Shown here in pieces: positions 10,366 to 18,266 of a DNA stretch of 18,266 nt. The notes below the pieces were generated by a model, which ran no database searches, was not told the origin of the DNA, and was given only the letters and a program-made list of their open reading frames with translations. The DNA is from Acanthamoeba sp. SK_2022b (Eukaryota > Discosea > Longamoebia > Acanthamoebidae), in contig JANDJZ010000768.1 of NCBI GenBank assembly GCA_027943245.1, positions 1 through 18,266 of the forward strand. Reading direction: 5' to 3'. Positions within the stretch are counted from its first letter, which is position 1, and each line of letters opens with the position of its first letter. The position numbers were made by a program, and so were the translations under genes.

Positions 10366-10375
10366 AATAAATAAA
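10366..10375 (+). terminator. Overlapping AATAAATAAA poly(A) signals, NMNAT gene
   Basis: Two overlapping AATAAA motifs about 30 bp after the NMNAT stop. Confidence 0.55.
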
Positions 10376-10576
10376 GTGGGCACCTTCCTCAAGTTCGCCC
10401 TCCTGTGGTGGATCATCAACTTTCAAGAGATCTGGGTGGGCAAGCAGGTGGTCTGGCGATGGTGGTGCTGGTGTGGTGTGGTGTGGCGATGCTGATGAGT
10501 GTGGGTCTGGGCGAGAGCAAGCTCCATTGCCCCCGCAATCACCGAAGCGACAGCAAGGGAGATGCCAACTGCTGTT
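10376..10576. other. Spacer between NMNAT and the first 5S gene
   Basis: About 200 bp that still has normal CpG content. It includes a GT-rich patch (GGTGTGGTGTGGTGTGGC) near 10465-10490. It shares only the last few bases (CTGTT) with the upstream flanks of the other 5S copies. No gene seen. Confidence 0.5.
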
Positions 10577-10695
10577 GGATACGGCCATACTGCGCAGAAA
10601 GCACCGCTTCCCATCCGAACAGCGAAGTTAAGCTGCGCCAGGCGGTGTTAGTACTGGGGTGGGCGACCACCCGGGAATCCACCGTGCCGTATCCT
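10577..10695 (+). rRNA. 5S rRNA, copy 1
   Basis: 119 nt. The 5' GGATACGGC pairs with the 3' GCCGTATCC to close helix I, with conserved 5S cores CATCCGAACAGCGAAGTTAAGC and GGGTGGGCGACCACCCGGGA between, as I recall for Acanthamoeba 5S. TTCTTTT directly after the gene is a good RNA polymerase III terminator. Its 3' flank (TTCTTTTGCTCCTTCCCTC) is shared with the other copies, but its upstream flank differs. The CpG-depleted island starts immediately after it. Confidence 0.97.
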
Positions 10696-11348
10696 TCTTT
10701 TGCTCCTTCCCTCAGGTTGCTACTTTTGTGTTTCATGAGCCTGCTCTGATAATATCAGTCACACTGGTGGGTATCAGAAGTTAAATGAGATTGATTTGGA
10801 ATGTTTGAGGACTTAAATGAGATTGCAAGCAGTTCTCCCTTGCTTTCTGAATCTTGCTGAGCTTGTTATGTACATCATCAAGCCCAACTCATCTGTCACC
10901 AAGTACATTCACAAGATCTGCCTTGGGCACAGTGATATAAGGGTCCTGTATGATTGAGGATCACATACACAATATTAAAGATATCCCTTTTATATCATAG
11001 ATAAACATACCCATTGTCCAGTGCTGACATGTTTCTTCAGGGTGGTGAAGAACTCCACTCATGTCAGGGCATTCTAATGTGGGGCTGTGGTGGTTGTAGT
11101 TTTTCCCACCACCCACTTGACCACAACTACCATCACCACCACTACCTTACCACAACCACCACCACAATAACACAACTACCTTTTTTCTCAGCCATCAATC
11201 ATGAGAAGATGTGCAGAGATTACTGGTGCTGCAATGTGCAATGAAGATGCACACAACATTCAAAAGGGAGCAATAAGGTACTGCCCTCTTTCCTGTTTTC
11301 ATTTGTACCTGGGCCTCATTGTGTCTCCATATTTCCTCAACAGTGAGA

Positions 11349-11595
11349 CACCATTTCATCACAACTAAACAACAACAACCTGCACATCATAAAGGCTGCA
11401 ACAGAGAGCAGGAGGGAAGGAGCAAAAGAAGGATACGGCACGGTGGATTCCCGGGTGGTCGCCCACCCCAGTACTAACACCGCCTGGCGCAGCTTAACTT
11501 CGCTGTTCGGATGGGAAGCGGTGCTTTCTGCGCAGTATGGCCGTATCCAACAGCTTCAGTCATCCTACTCCAGTTGGGGATGAGTGTTGGAGAAG
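11349..11595. repeat. Left arm of a ~245-bp inverted repeat containing a 5S gene
   Basis: The reverse complement of 12855-13099. The arm runs CA-rich flank (ACAACTAAACAACAACAACC), then 11394-11430 (GGCTGCAACAGAGAGCAGG...), 5S copy 2, and 47 bp of 5S upstream flank. It is colinear with the right arm apart from a 2-nt length difference near 11388 and a few substitutions outside the 5S gene. The two arms are separated by 1,259 bp. No target-site duplication is evident at the outer ends. Confidence 0.85.
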
Positions 11596-11634
11596 AGGAT
11601 GAGCAGTACAGCCAGCACTGACAATTCATTACTT
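11419..11634 (-). repeat. 216-bp 5S unit duplicated at 13968-14183
   Basis: It comprises 11 bp of 3' flank, the 5S gene and 86 bp of 5' flank. It matches 13968-14183 with a single difference (G at 11573, A at 14122), then the sequences diverge abruptly after CATTACTT. Confidence 0.9.
11430..11548 (-). rRNA. 5S rRNA, copy 2
   Basis: Reverse complement identical over all 119 nt to copy 1. On the minus strand it is followed by TTCTTTTGCTCC (Pol III terminator). Its upstream flank (11549-11634) is duplicated at copy 4 and partly at copy 3, so it may include external promoter sequence or simply record the duplication. Confidence 0.97.
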
Positions 11635-12724
11635 ACAATTCATCCAACATCTGATTTAAAAGACTCAATGTTGTCCTAAGCACAGCTTTCAACAACACAA
11701 AAGTTATATGTGTACAATTTATCATGTCACCAAGAACCACCTCTGCAAGAGCTCTAGCAGAGCAATGTCACAGCAGGGTAACAGAGACTGCACTTTCATC
11801 AAGGCCTTGCCAAGCTCAAGAATGTCAGATTCCCTATGTTCAGCACACAACAGCAGAGGCCCCAGCTGAAGCAGCAGTTGGAGCAAGACTACCAACCCCA
11901 CATACTCACAGATTGAAGGCTGTATCTTGCACTCCTTCCACCAGCTGAGGTCATTGAGATTAATTGAGCTTTGGGTCTAAAAATTACAATTCTGTTGTCA
12001 TATTCCATTTACCCAGGTCTAATCTAATGATAACTCCTCCAAAAATCTATCAAAACAACGATTACTTCCACAACCCAAGAGGAGAAGCTCAAAAGCATCA
12101 TGGACAGTATTGGTCTTATGGATCAACATGATCATGAACTTCTTCCAACACAGTGGTTCTTGTGCTTTGCAGGAGGTGCCCACATGTCTTCTGCTTTACT
12201 TGTGGTAAATATAGAAAGCAGTGGAAAACCATGGACTCAACTCCAGTCTCCTCAAACTAGGTTGTAATTCTGAATTGCCCATATTTCAAAGATAGATTGA
12301 CTTTAGGCCTCACAATGTTAACTCAATTTTTGGGCAAATCCAAAGATATACCAATCATTATCTCCTATTCAGATGTCAACTTATATTCAGCCTAATCTGT
12401 GTTTAGAATGCACATTGTCACCATTTTTGACAAACTGGGGAAGGAAATCATAGGACTGAAATCTGCAGAGTTGGCAGCAGGGTGTCTTGAAGCTGTTTTT
12501 TAGCCATGTGGAGGTCACAGTGATGATGGTGGTTTAAGTTTCCTAGATAATGCACTAAATTGAGAAAATTTTTTCTAATTAATATATATATTTTATTGGG
12601 TCCAGTTCAGGTTAAAAATTCCTTCTCTCATTCTGCTGCTTCCACTAAGCTTGCTTAGTTGCTTGGTGGTCAACAAACTTCATCTCTTCCAGCCACAACA
12701 AAAACGCCAGTCATTTTGACCTCT

Positions 12725-12807
12725 CATATGATAATAGGAGGTTCATGAAGAAACACAAATAAACCACCAGCATATATGGCTGTCATGTGATAATAGGGGA
12801 GGTTCAT
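12725..12807. repeat. Short direct repeat, two copies
   Basis: CATATGATAATAGGAGGTTCAT at 12725-12746 recurs as CATGTGATAATAGG-GG-AGGTTCAT at 12784-12807, 59 bp apart. The changes are one transition and a 2-nt insertion. It lies in the interior between the inverted 5S arms. Confidence 0.75.
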
Positions 12808-12854
12808 CATGCATGTGCAGGTGGTGCACCTGCTTCATTGTCTGCATCATTTTT

Positions 12855-13099
12855 CTTCTCCAACACTCATCCCCAACAGGAGTAGGATGACTAAAGCTGT
12901 TGGATACGGCCATACTGCGCAGAAAGCACCGCTTCCCATCCGAACAGCGAAGTTAAGCTGCGCCAGGCGGTGTTAGTACTGGGGTGGGCGACCACCCGGG
13001 AATCCACCGTGCCGTATCCTTCTTTTGCTCCTTCCCTCCTGCTCTCTGTTGCAGCCGGTGGTGTGCAGGTTGTTGTTGTTTAGTTGTGGTGAAATGGTG
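12855..13099. repeat. Right arm of the ~245-bp inverted repeat
   Basis: Pairs with 11349-11595. It contains 47 bp of upstream flank, 5S copy 3, then the 36-bp 3' flank ending GTTGCAGCC and a GT-rich tail (GGTTGTTGTTGTTTAGTTGTG) complementary to the CA-rich start of the left arm. Confidence 0.85.
12902..13020 (+). rRNA. 5S rRNA, copy 3
   Basis: Identical to copy 1 over 119 nt, with TTCTTTT downstream. It is divergent from copy 2, so the upstream flanks of copies 2 and 3 face each other across 1,353 bp. Confidence 0.97.
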
Positions 13100-13967
13100 G
13101 TTTGGTGTTGTAGTGCTTAACCTAATCAGCCCAAAGTCATCTAATGGTTGTCTGTGTCTGCCAGGGTGAGAGCAAGATTTTATTTTATTCAGGCAAAGTC
13201 TGGGCCACAGCCAAACCAACCATGATCCAGATAAAGCAAGTGTCTCTGGAGGCCATGGTTGATGAAACCATGAATGCCAAGCTTGAAGAGGTGCAGGTCC
13301 TTCCAGGAAGATGGAAGAGGCACCAGCATGGGAAGTATCACATCATTTGAACCATCCATAATCAAAGAGAAGTTGTTATCCACTCCAACCAGGGTACACA
13401 CAAGCTTTCTTGTTTTGCTCCAATCATTCACCCAAGAAGTACAAGAAGTGCTGCTGCACTTGCTCCCAAACATCAAGAAGAGGACACCTTCACCATCAAG
13501 GGCAGTAGGGGAAGCAAGTCCCAAAAGCGCCATTCCTCTTCCTCCTGCAAAACTGCACATCCTCATCCTCCAGCCCTTTCAATATCTGCCATGCCTCAAC
13601 ATCAATTTGGAGGTTGGTGGATAAGAAGAAAACAACCACAAACACAAGTGGAAGCCAAGATCCAAGGAAGATGGCACTGTACACTCACTTTATCCTCAGG
13701 CAAAGCACCCATGTCCATGATGTTGCATTGGTACATTACAAGGATGGCTTGTGGTCACAAGCTTCTTTTGGTTCTTTCATCTCTTCTTCAGCCAGTTGAT
13801 CACTTTCAGTCTCCCATTCAGATCTTCTGAATTTCCCTTCAGTCCTTCATTGAGCCTATTGAGCTTCCATATGGCTTTTTGTGATTTTTTGAGATGGTTA
13901 CAGACAATGGGGAGAAGCAACATAGGTTGTGTGCCCTCTTAAGATGCAAATCTGTAACATAATGGGA

Positions 13968-14183
13968 GGAGCAAAAGAAGGATACGGCACGGTGGATTCC
14001 CGGGTGGTCGCCCACCCCAGTACTAACACCGCCTGGCGCAGCTTAACTTCGCTGTTCGGATGGGAAGCGGTGCTTTCTGCGCAGTATGGCCGTATCCAAC
14101 AGCTTCAGTCATCCTACTCCAATTGGGGATGAGTGTTGGAGAAGAGGATGAGCAGTACAGCCAGCACTGACAATTCATTACTT
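13968..14183 (-). repeat. 216-bp 5S unit, second copy
   Basis: Direct-orientation duplicate of 11419-11634, 2,549 bp away, with one substitution outside the 5S gene. Confidence 0.9.
13979..14097 (-). rRNA. 5S rRNA, copy 4
   Basis: Reverse complement identical over 119 nt to the other copies. It is followed on its own strand by TTCTTTTGCTCC. Translating through it gives a misleading peptide ending in GWEAVLSAQYGRIQQ that is only antisense 5S. Confidence 0.97.
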
Positions 14184-14740
14184 GTGGCTCACCATGCTAT
14201 CTGTCAAGATCCACGCCTGACCACTGAGCAAGTAACAGTTAAAGCACATAAGGAAGCAGTAATAAAGGTAGCTCATATTGCAGGGAGTTTGGTGAGCATG
14301 AGGGCAGGAGAACAACTAAAACAAGGAGCTGGAGAGATAACTTTGCTGTAAACTTTTCATTGACACATGCAGGAATGCAGGGATACCTTCTGCTGACTCT
14401 GCAGGAGGACTTCAGCAGATTGCTCTCTTACTGGCAGAGGCAGAGGTGGATGTGGGGGTGGTGGCAGAGGCAGAGGAAGTGAGGAGGGTTGGCAAGGACA
14501 ACAACTTCCTTCTTGAGAGGTAGATGGGGCTGCTGTTTGGTGTTGGTCACATTCTTGTTGCACCATTTCTGGTGGAGGCCAATAAGTGGCTTCTGAATTT
14601 ACTCAATTTCATGTTTGAGCTTGGTCTTCCTTATGCAGAGGAGAGCAGCAAGATTGCTGATCCCATTTTTAACCAAATTAATTGAGCACTTGTGCAGTTT
14701 GTTCATTGTGCCTGCTGCTGTGCTGCTGCTGCCACCATCT

Positions 14741-15075
14741 CAGTTGGTGGTGTTGGAGGCGGTGTATTGGTGTTATGGTGGTGGTTTTGGTGTAGTGGTG
14801 AGACTGTGCTGATGGTATGGTGGTGTGCTGTTGTTGTATGCTGTGGTATTGTGTGATGTGCTGTTGTTGTATGCTGTGGTATTGTGTGATGTTGTGATGG
14901 TATGGTGATGTTGTTGTGGTGTAGTTACCCCCTTAGCCCCACATCAGCCACCACAACACCACTCAATCACCACACCCCCACAACACCACATCACCACAAC
15001 ATCACCACACCAACACCACCACAACACCACCACCAAACCACAACATCACCACAACCATTCACACCACTACATCAC
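14741..15075. repeat. GT-rich then CA-rich strand-polarised tract
   Basis: About 185 bp of top strand is nearly all G and T (14741-14926, GGTGTTATGGTGGTGG style). After a short junction it is followed by about 140 bp nearly all C and A (14937-15075, CACCACAACACCAC style). The halves are roughly complementary, so the region could fold back on itself. Confidence 0.8.
14825..14890. repeat. Perfect 33-bp tandem duplication
   Basis: Unit 14825-14857 (starting GTGCTGTTGTTGTATGC) is repeated exactly at 14858-14890, inside the GT-rich tract. Confidence 0.9.
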
Positions 15076-15497
15076 TGATAAGTGGGATCAGGTGGTACTA
15101 AGAAGACAGGGTGGAGAACAGAAGACACAAGGCTGAGCATGAAAAACTGCGGAGAGCACCATACTGGTGCTAAACACATTTTGCAGGTGACAAGGGAGTG
15201 GCTGGCCAAAAGCTAGGACATGCTTTTATCCAATCACACCCATGCAAAAATCAATAGTTGGGGTGTCCTTGAGGAAGCTCAAGGGTACATACATATACTA
15301 TCTAGTGTGCTTGATGTGGTGCCTTTGCAGGTGGATAGTTTCCAAAACCATATTGTTTTTGCTTCTGGTATATGGCCTGTATGCACACTGCCAGTGTTAT
15401 CTTCCATTTCTTTTCACTAACTTCAGTACTTCAGTCGTGTGCAGGATCCTGGAATGGACTGATAGCCCTGGTGCGGCACTCCTGGATTTTGTCGGGC

Positions 15498-18256
15498 ATG
15501 CCGACCAAGGTTATGGCGAGTGCCTCTGCACACTCCGGCGCTGAGACCACGAACAGGAATGGCGCCACTTCTGTTGTGCAGGGTTGGCGTTCTGTGCCTA
15601 TCTCAGTATTCAAGTTCATGGACCAACCTCGCAGCCCTCTGGCAGCATACGTTACAAAAGGTCCACCACACCTGCGCCTCCGGGACAAGCGCAAGCGAAC
15701 CACCACATCCACCACGAGCGGTGGCAGCGTCACCAGTAGTAGCATACCGGCCTCGTCCCCGCAGCCACCCCGCAACCAGCGGGACAAGAAGACCGAAAGC
15801 GAAGACGATGCAGATGACGAAACTGAGGGGGAGGGCGAGGCGGAGGGGGCACCGTGCGCACCCGTCCCAGTAAGGATAGCGCCACGCTGGGGGTGGCCCG
15901 ATATGGAAGATGATGATGTGGCGCCACCTCATCCTCCCGCCTCCTCCCAATCTGCACGAGGGAAGCCACATCTGCGGCCGGCAGTGAGATCTCCTTCCTC
16001 ACCATCGAGATCTCCCTCGCCAACTTCTTCTGCTCGGTCGATTCAAAGACGAATCGTTCATTTCCAGAAGGGCACCTCACAGTCAAGCCAGCTTTCGACC
16101 AACGCCCTGCTATTCCTGGGAGAGAGAGCATCCACATCCAACAGGATCGAGAAACAGGCCTTTGGAAGAGGCAGCCTGAGCAGAATGATGGGGTCTCATG
16201 AAGAAGTCGATTACGAACGAGAGATTTCAACAACACAAGAGGGATCATCAACGATGACGGCACCAATGAATCAGGAACTCTCCAATCTTGACGGAGGACG
16301 CCTCCTGGGTGACGACGATTCCGCTACAGATCTCGACACGTACTCTCCATCACCAGCTCCTGGAGTGTACGACACTGGAGCGATCTACGGGCTGGCGGAG
16401 GGCTACCTGGACGACAGCGGCCGTTCACATTCGAACCTCAGCTTCAGAGACGTCCAAGAGTTGCAGCGCGTCCGCGTAGCGGTTCCTGAGGGCGAGGATG
16501 ACGATGATGCGCTGTCAGATTTCGATTCTGACATCTCAGACGACGACAACACAACAGAAGGCACCCCCAGGCCCCCAGCAGAGGGAGGATCTGGCGTGGG
16601 CGGCAATGAGTCGCCCGCGCGGGTGGGCGGCGTCACGCTCGAGGACATCGACGATATCAAGAAGAGCGCCTACGAGCTCGAGAACGAGTTCAAGTTCGAC
16701 TTTGCCGATAACGTCATGCCCTCGTTCGTCGAGACGAAGGTCAAGGACGACGCCGTCTTCGAGAAGATGATGAAGGAGGGTGGGAGCAGCGGCGGCGGCG
16801 GCGGCGGCGGGTCGACCCTCAGCGGTCCCATTCCTGCTTCCTACCAGCGCAAGTGCGTTGTCTTCTGCTGCTCTTCGCGCGATGATGCTGTGGTCGCATC
16901 GTGTGTGCCCTGTCGTTCCGTTGATGCTGACGCGTGCGGCGGCCTCCCTCTTTTTTCCCGCGCAGGCCCATCCAATTCAACTGCTTCGATGGCCTGATAG
17001 CAGACCTGAAGGAGTTCCTGGGCGCGACGCCTTTCATCTGGCTCTATCTCTTCCTGCTCGGCATCATCACTGCCTTCATCGGCGGCATGATGGACTGGGC
17101 CATCATTTACTGTCATCGACGTATCACTCGCTTTCTTTTCTCGTTATGTGTGTGCTGTGCTGTGCTGTGCTGTGCTGTGCTGTGCTGTGCTGTGCTGTGC
17201 TGTGCTGTGCTGTGCTGTGCTGTGCTGTGCTGTGCTGTGCTGTGCTGTGTGTGATGTGGCTCAATCGCGCTCGTCCACGCCCGTAGTGCGCTACTATCTG
17301 GCACGAGCTCCACACAACTACTGGGAGGACTGGTTCATGTGGGGATCGGCGACGCTCTTCTTCACAGCCTTGGCGATAGCAGCCTGTCAGCTCAGCCCAG
17401 TAGCGCAGGTGCTCCTTTTTCTCTTGTGGCTTTCTCCGTGAACAAGCGCTGACCGATTGTCGGTTTGATGCGCGAGCGTGCAGGGAAGCGGCATTCCCGA
17501 GATCAAATGCATTCTCTCCGGCGTGAAGCTCAAGGGACTGCTCAGCTTCAAGACGCTCGTGGCCAAAGTGCTCAGTCTAACCTTTGGCCTTTCGAGCGGT
17601 ACGCCAATCATCGACGGCTTTCTCTTTCTCTCTTTTCTTCCGCACGCACGCACGCACGCACGCACGCACACGCACACACAGCACGTGTTGGCAGGCGTGA
17701 TGCACGTCATGGCTTACCCTGTTGGTTCTCAAAAGGTCTGATGATCGGCAAGAAGGGACCCTTCGTGCACGTCTCCTCGATGATCGCCAACCTGCTCTCC
17801 AAAGTTCGCCCTTTCCACCTGATCCGCGAGGTGACGCCCCGACTCCTCTTCTTGGCTGCATTGGCCAGTCTTGGACGTCAGCCACACGATTGTTGACGCT
17901 TCTCTCCCTTTGGCGTGTTGTGTTGTGTTGCGTTGTTTCGACGTCACACAGAATCCACAGCTGTATCAGCAAATGATTGCCGTCGGTTGCGGTATGGGCG
18001 TGTCTTCCAATTTCGGAGCACCCATCGGGGGTACATCCTCGTTCTTCCTAGACTGACCCACTTTCCATTTTTAATATTTAAATAAATTAATAATTATTTG
18101 TTATCACCCACATGCGACATTGCCTTACTCGACACACACACACACAACAGGCGTGTTGTTCAGCATTGAAGTAACCTCAACCTACTACCCGGTCCGAAAC
18201 TACTTGCTCACGTTTCAGTGCGCAGTGATCTCTGCCATCGCCTACCAGTTTGTGAG
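15498..18256 (+). CDS. CLC-family chloride channel with long acidic N-terminus (3' partial)
   Basis: Exons 15498-16852, 16966-17120, 17287-17408, 17484-17598, 17736-17830, 17952-18030 and 18151-18256 have consistent phases; 675 residues are visible and it continues beyond the window. About 450 Ser/Pro/Asp/Glu-rich, probably disordered cytosolic residues precede the membrane domain, with a Gly8 run near the end. The pore region follows: helix B ([19 protein letters not shown]), GSGIPEIK (545-552, Cl--type serine), GKKGPFVH (587-594), and [20 protein letters not shown]. The gating glutamate of GKEGP is lysine (Lys589), and the residue after SIE is valine, as in channel-type CLCs. These two residues argue for a channel rather than a Cl-/H+ exchanger. 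The start is uncertain: in-frame ATGs also lie at 15513 and 15618, and an AG at 15443 could be an acceptor for an upstream exon. Confidence 0.88.
17151..17250. repeat. (TGTGC)n pentanucleotide microsatellite in a CLC intron
   Basis: About 20 uninterrupted TGTGC units (the last is TGTGT), filling most of the 166-nt intron at 17121-17286. It is probably length-variable. Its translation gives a spurious AVLCC-repeat peptide. Confidence 0.95.
17641..17680. repeat. (CGCA)n/(CA)n microsatellite in a CLC intron
   Basis: About six CGCA units running into a CA repeat, in the intron at 17599-17735. Confidence 0.9.
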
Positions 18257-18266
18257 GTAACGTTCA

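Larger units (their letters stand above)
10696..15434. other. CpG-depleted, 5S-bearing island without recognisable protein genes
   Basis: Outside the three 5S genes it contains, I count 7 CpG in about 4,380 bp: none in 10696-11429, two in 11549-12901 (near 12059 and 12705), two in 13021-13978 (near 13056 and 13528), three in 14098-15434 (near 14213, 14760 and 15150). Flanking genes carry several CpG in every 60 bp. TG and CA dinucleotides are plentiful, and the region is visibly AT-richer. Frames are short (under about 125 codons), with no family motif, transposase or reverse transcriptase visible. Long GT-rich and CA-rich strand-polarised tracts, an inverted repeat and short direct repeats are listed separately. 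Confidence 0.85.

Noticed and set aside
13144..13624. Open frames of 60-125 codons between 5S copies 3 and 4
   Set aside because: No family motif, no consistent splicing pattern, and composition unlike the coding DNA around; treated as chance or decayed sequence.
10577..14097. Cassandra-type TRIM retrotransposon with 5S in its LTRs
   Set aside because: Those LTRs are direct repeats with primer-binding and polypurine sites; here neighbouring 5S copies are inverted and no such sites were seen.
10405..14132. Open frames overlapping the 5S genes (for example peptides with GYGTVDSRVVAHPSTNTAW)
   Set aside because: Identical peptides recur only because the 5S gene is repeated; they are sense or antisense 5S translations.
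14133..14566. Possible decayed gene after 5S copy 4 (frame starting MLEKRMSSTASTDN)
   Set aside because: The start lies in the duplicated 5S flank, the frame is short and nothing in it is recognisable.
17148..17441. Open frames through the TGTGC repeat giving AVLCC-repeat peptides
   Set aside because: They are simple-sequence readings of an intronic microsatellite; the real coding exon in this frame begins at 17287.

Overview
The window comes from a eukaryotic nuclear genome, almost certainly Acanthamoeba (A. castellanii or a close relative). Genes are CG-rich and cut by many short introns (roughly 60-170 nt, GT-AG with two GC-AG cases). Four copies of a 119-nt 5S rRNA gene are present, and as I remember it their sequence is that of Acanthamoeba 5S rRNA. 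I reconstructed exons by hand from reading-frame phase, splice sites and remembered family motifs. No alignment or database search was run.

Layout, left to right. (1) 1-2393, + strand: C-terminal part of a flightless-I (FLII)-like gelsolin-repeat protein, cut by the window edge. (2) 3177-3750, +: a small zinc-binding CDPF1-like protein. (3) 5167-4053, - strand: a secreted RNase T2. (4) 5685-6709, +: a divergent PNPO-fold (pyridoxamine-phosphate-oxidase-like) flavoprotein. (5) 6970-8791, +: an Old Yellow Enzyme of the YqjM class. (6) 8955-10336, +: a nicotinamide-mononucleotide adenylyltransferase (NMNAT). Genes 4-6 lie head to tail with 260- and 163-bp gaps, and all concern flavin or NAD(P) chemistry. 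(7) 10577-15434: about 4.9 kb with four identical 5S rRNA genes in alternating orientation (+,-,+,-), set in AT-richer DNA that has almost no CpG and no recognisable protein gene. (8) 15498 to the right edge, +: a CLC chloride channel with a very long acidic N-terminus, continuing beyond the window.

The most unusual region is the 5S island. By eye I count 7 CpG in about 4,380 bp of non-5S sequence, against 11 CpG in each 119-bp 5S gene and several per 60 bp in the flanking genes. Its edges coincide with the first 5S gene and the 5' end of the CLC gene. Two of the 5S genes sit in the arms of a ~245-bp inverted repeat. This looks like a methylated and mutationally decayed, or otherwise compositionally distinct, repeat island in which only the 5S genes are kept intact. 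Other notable points are the CLC channel's lysine in place of the gating glutamate, a FLII intron whose ends carry complementary C10 and G10 runs, and loss of substrate-contact residues in the PNPO-like protein.
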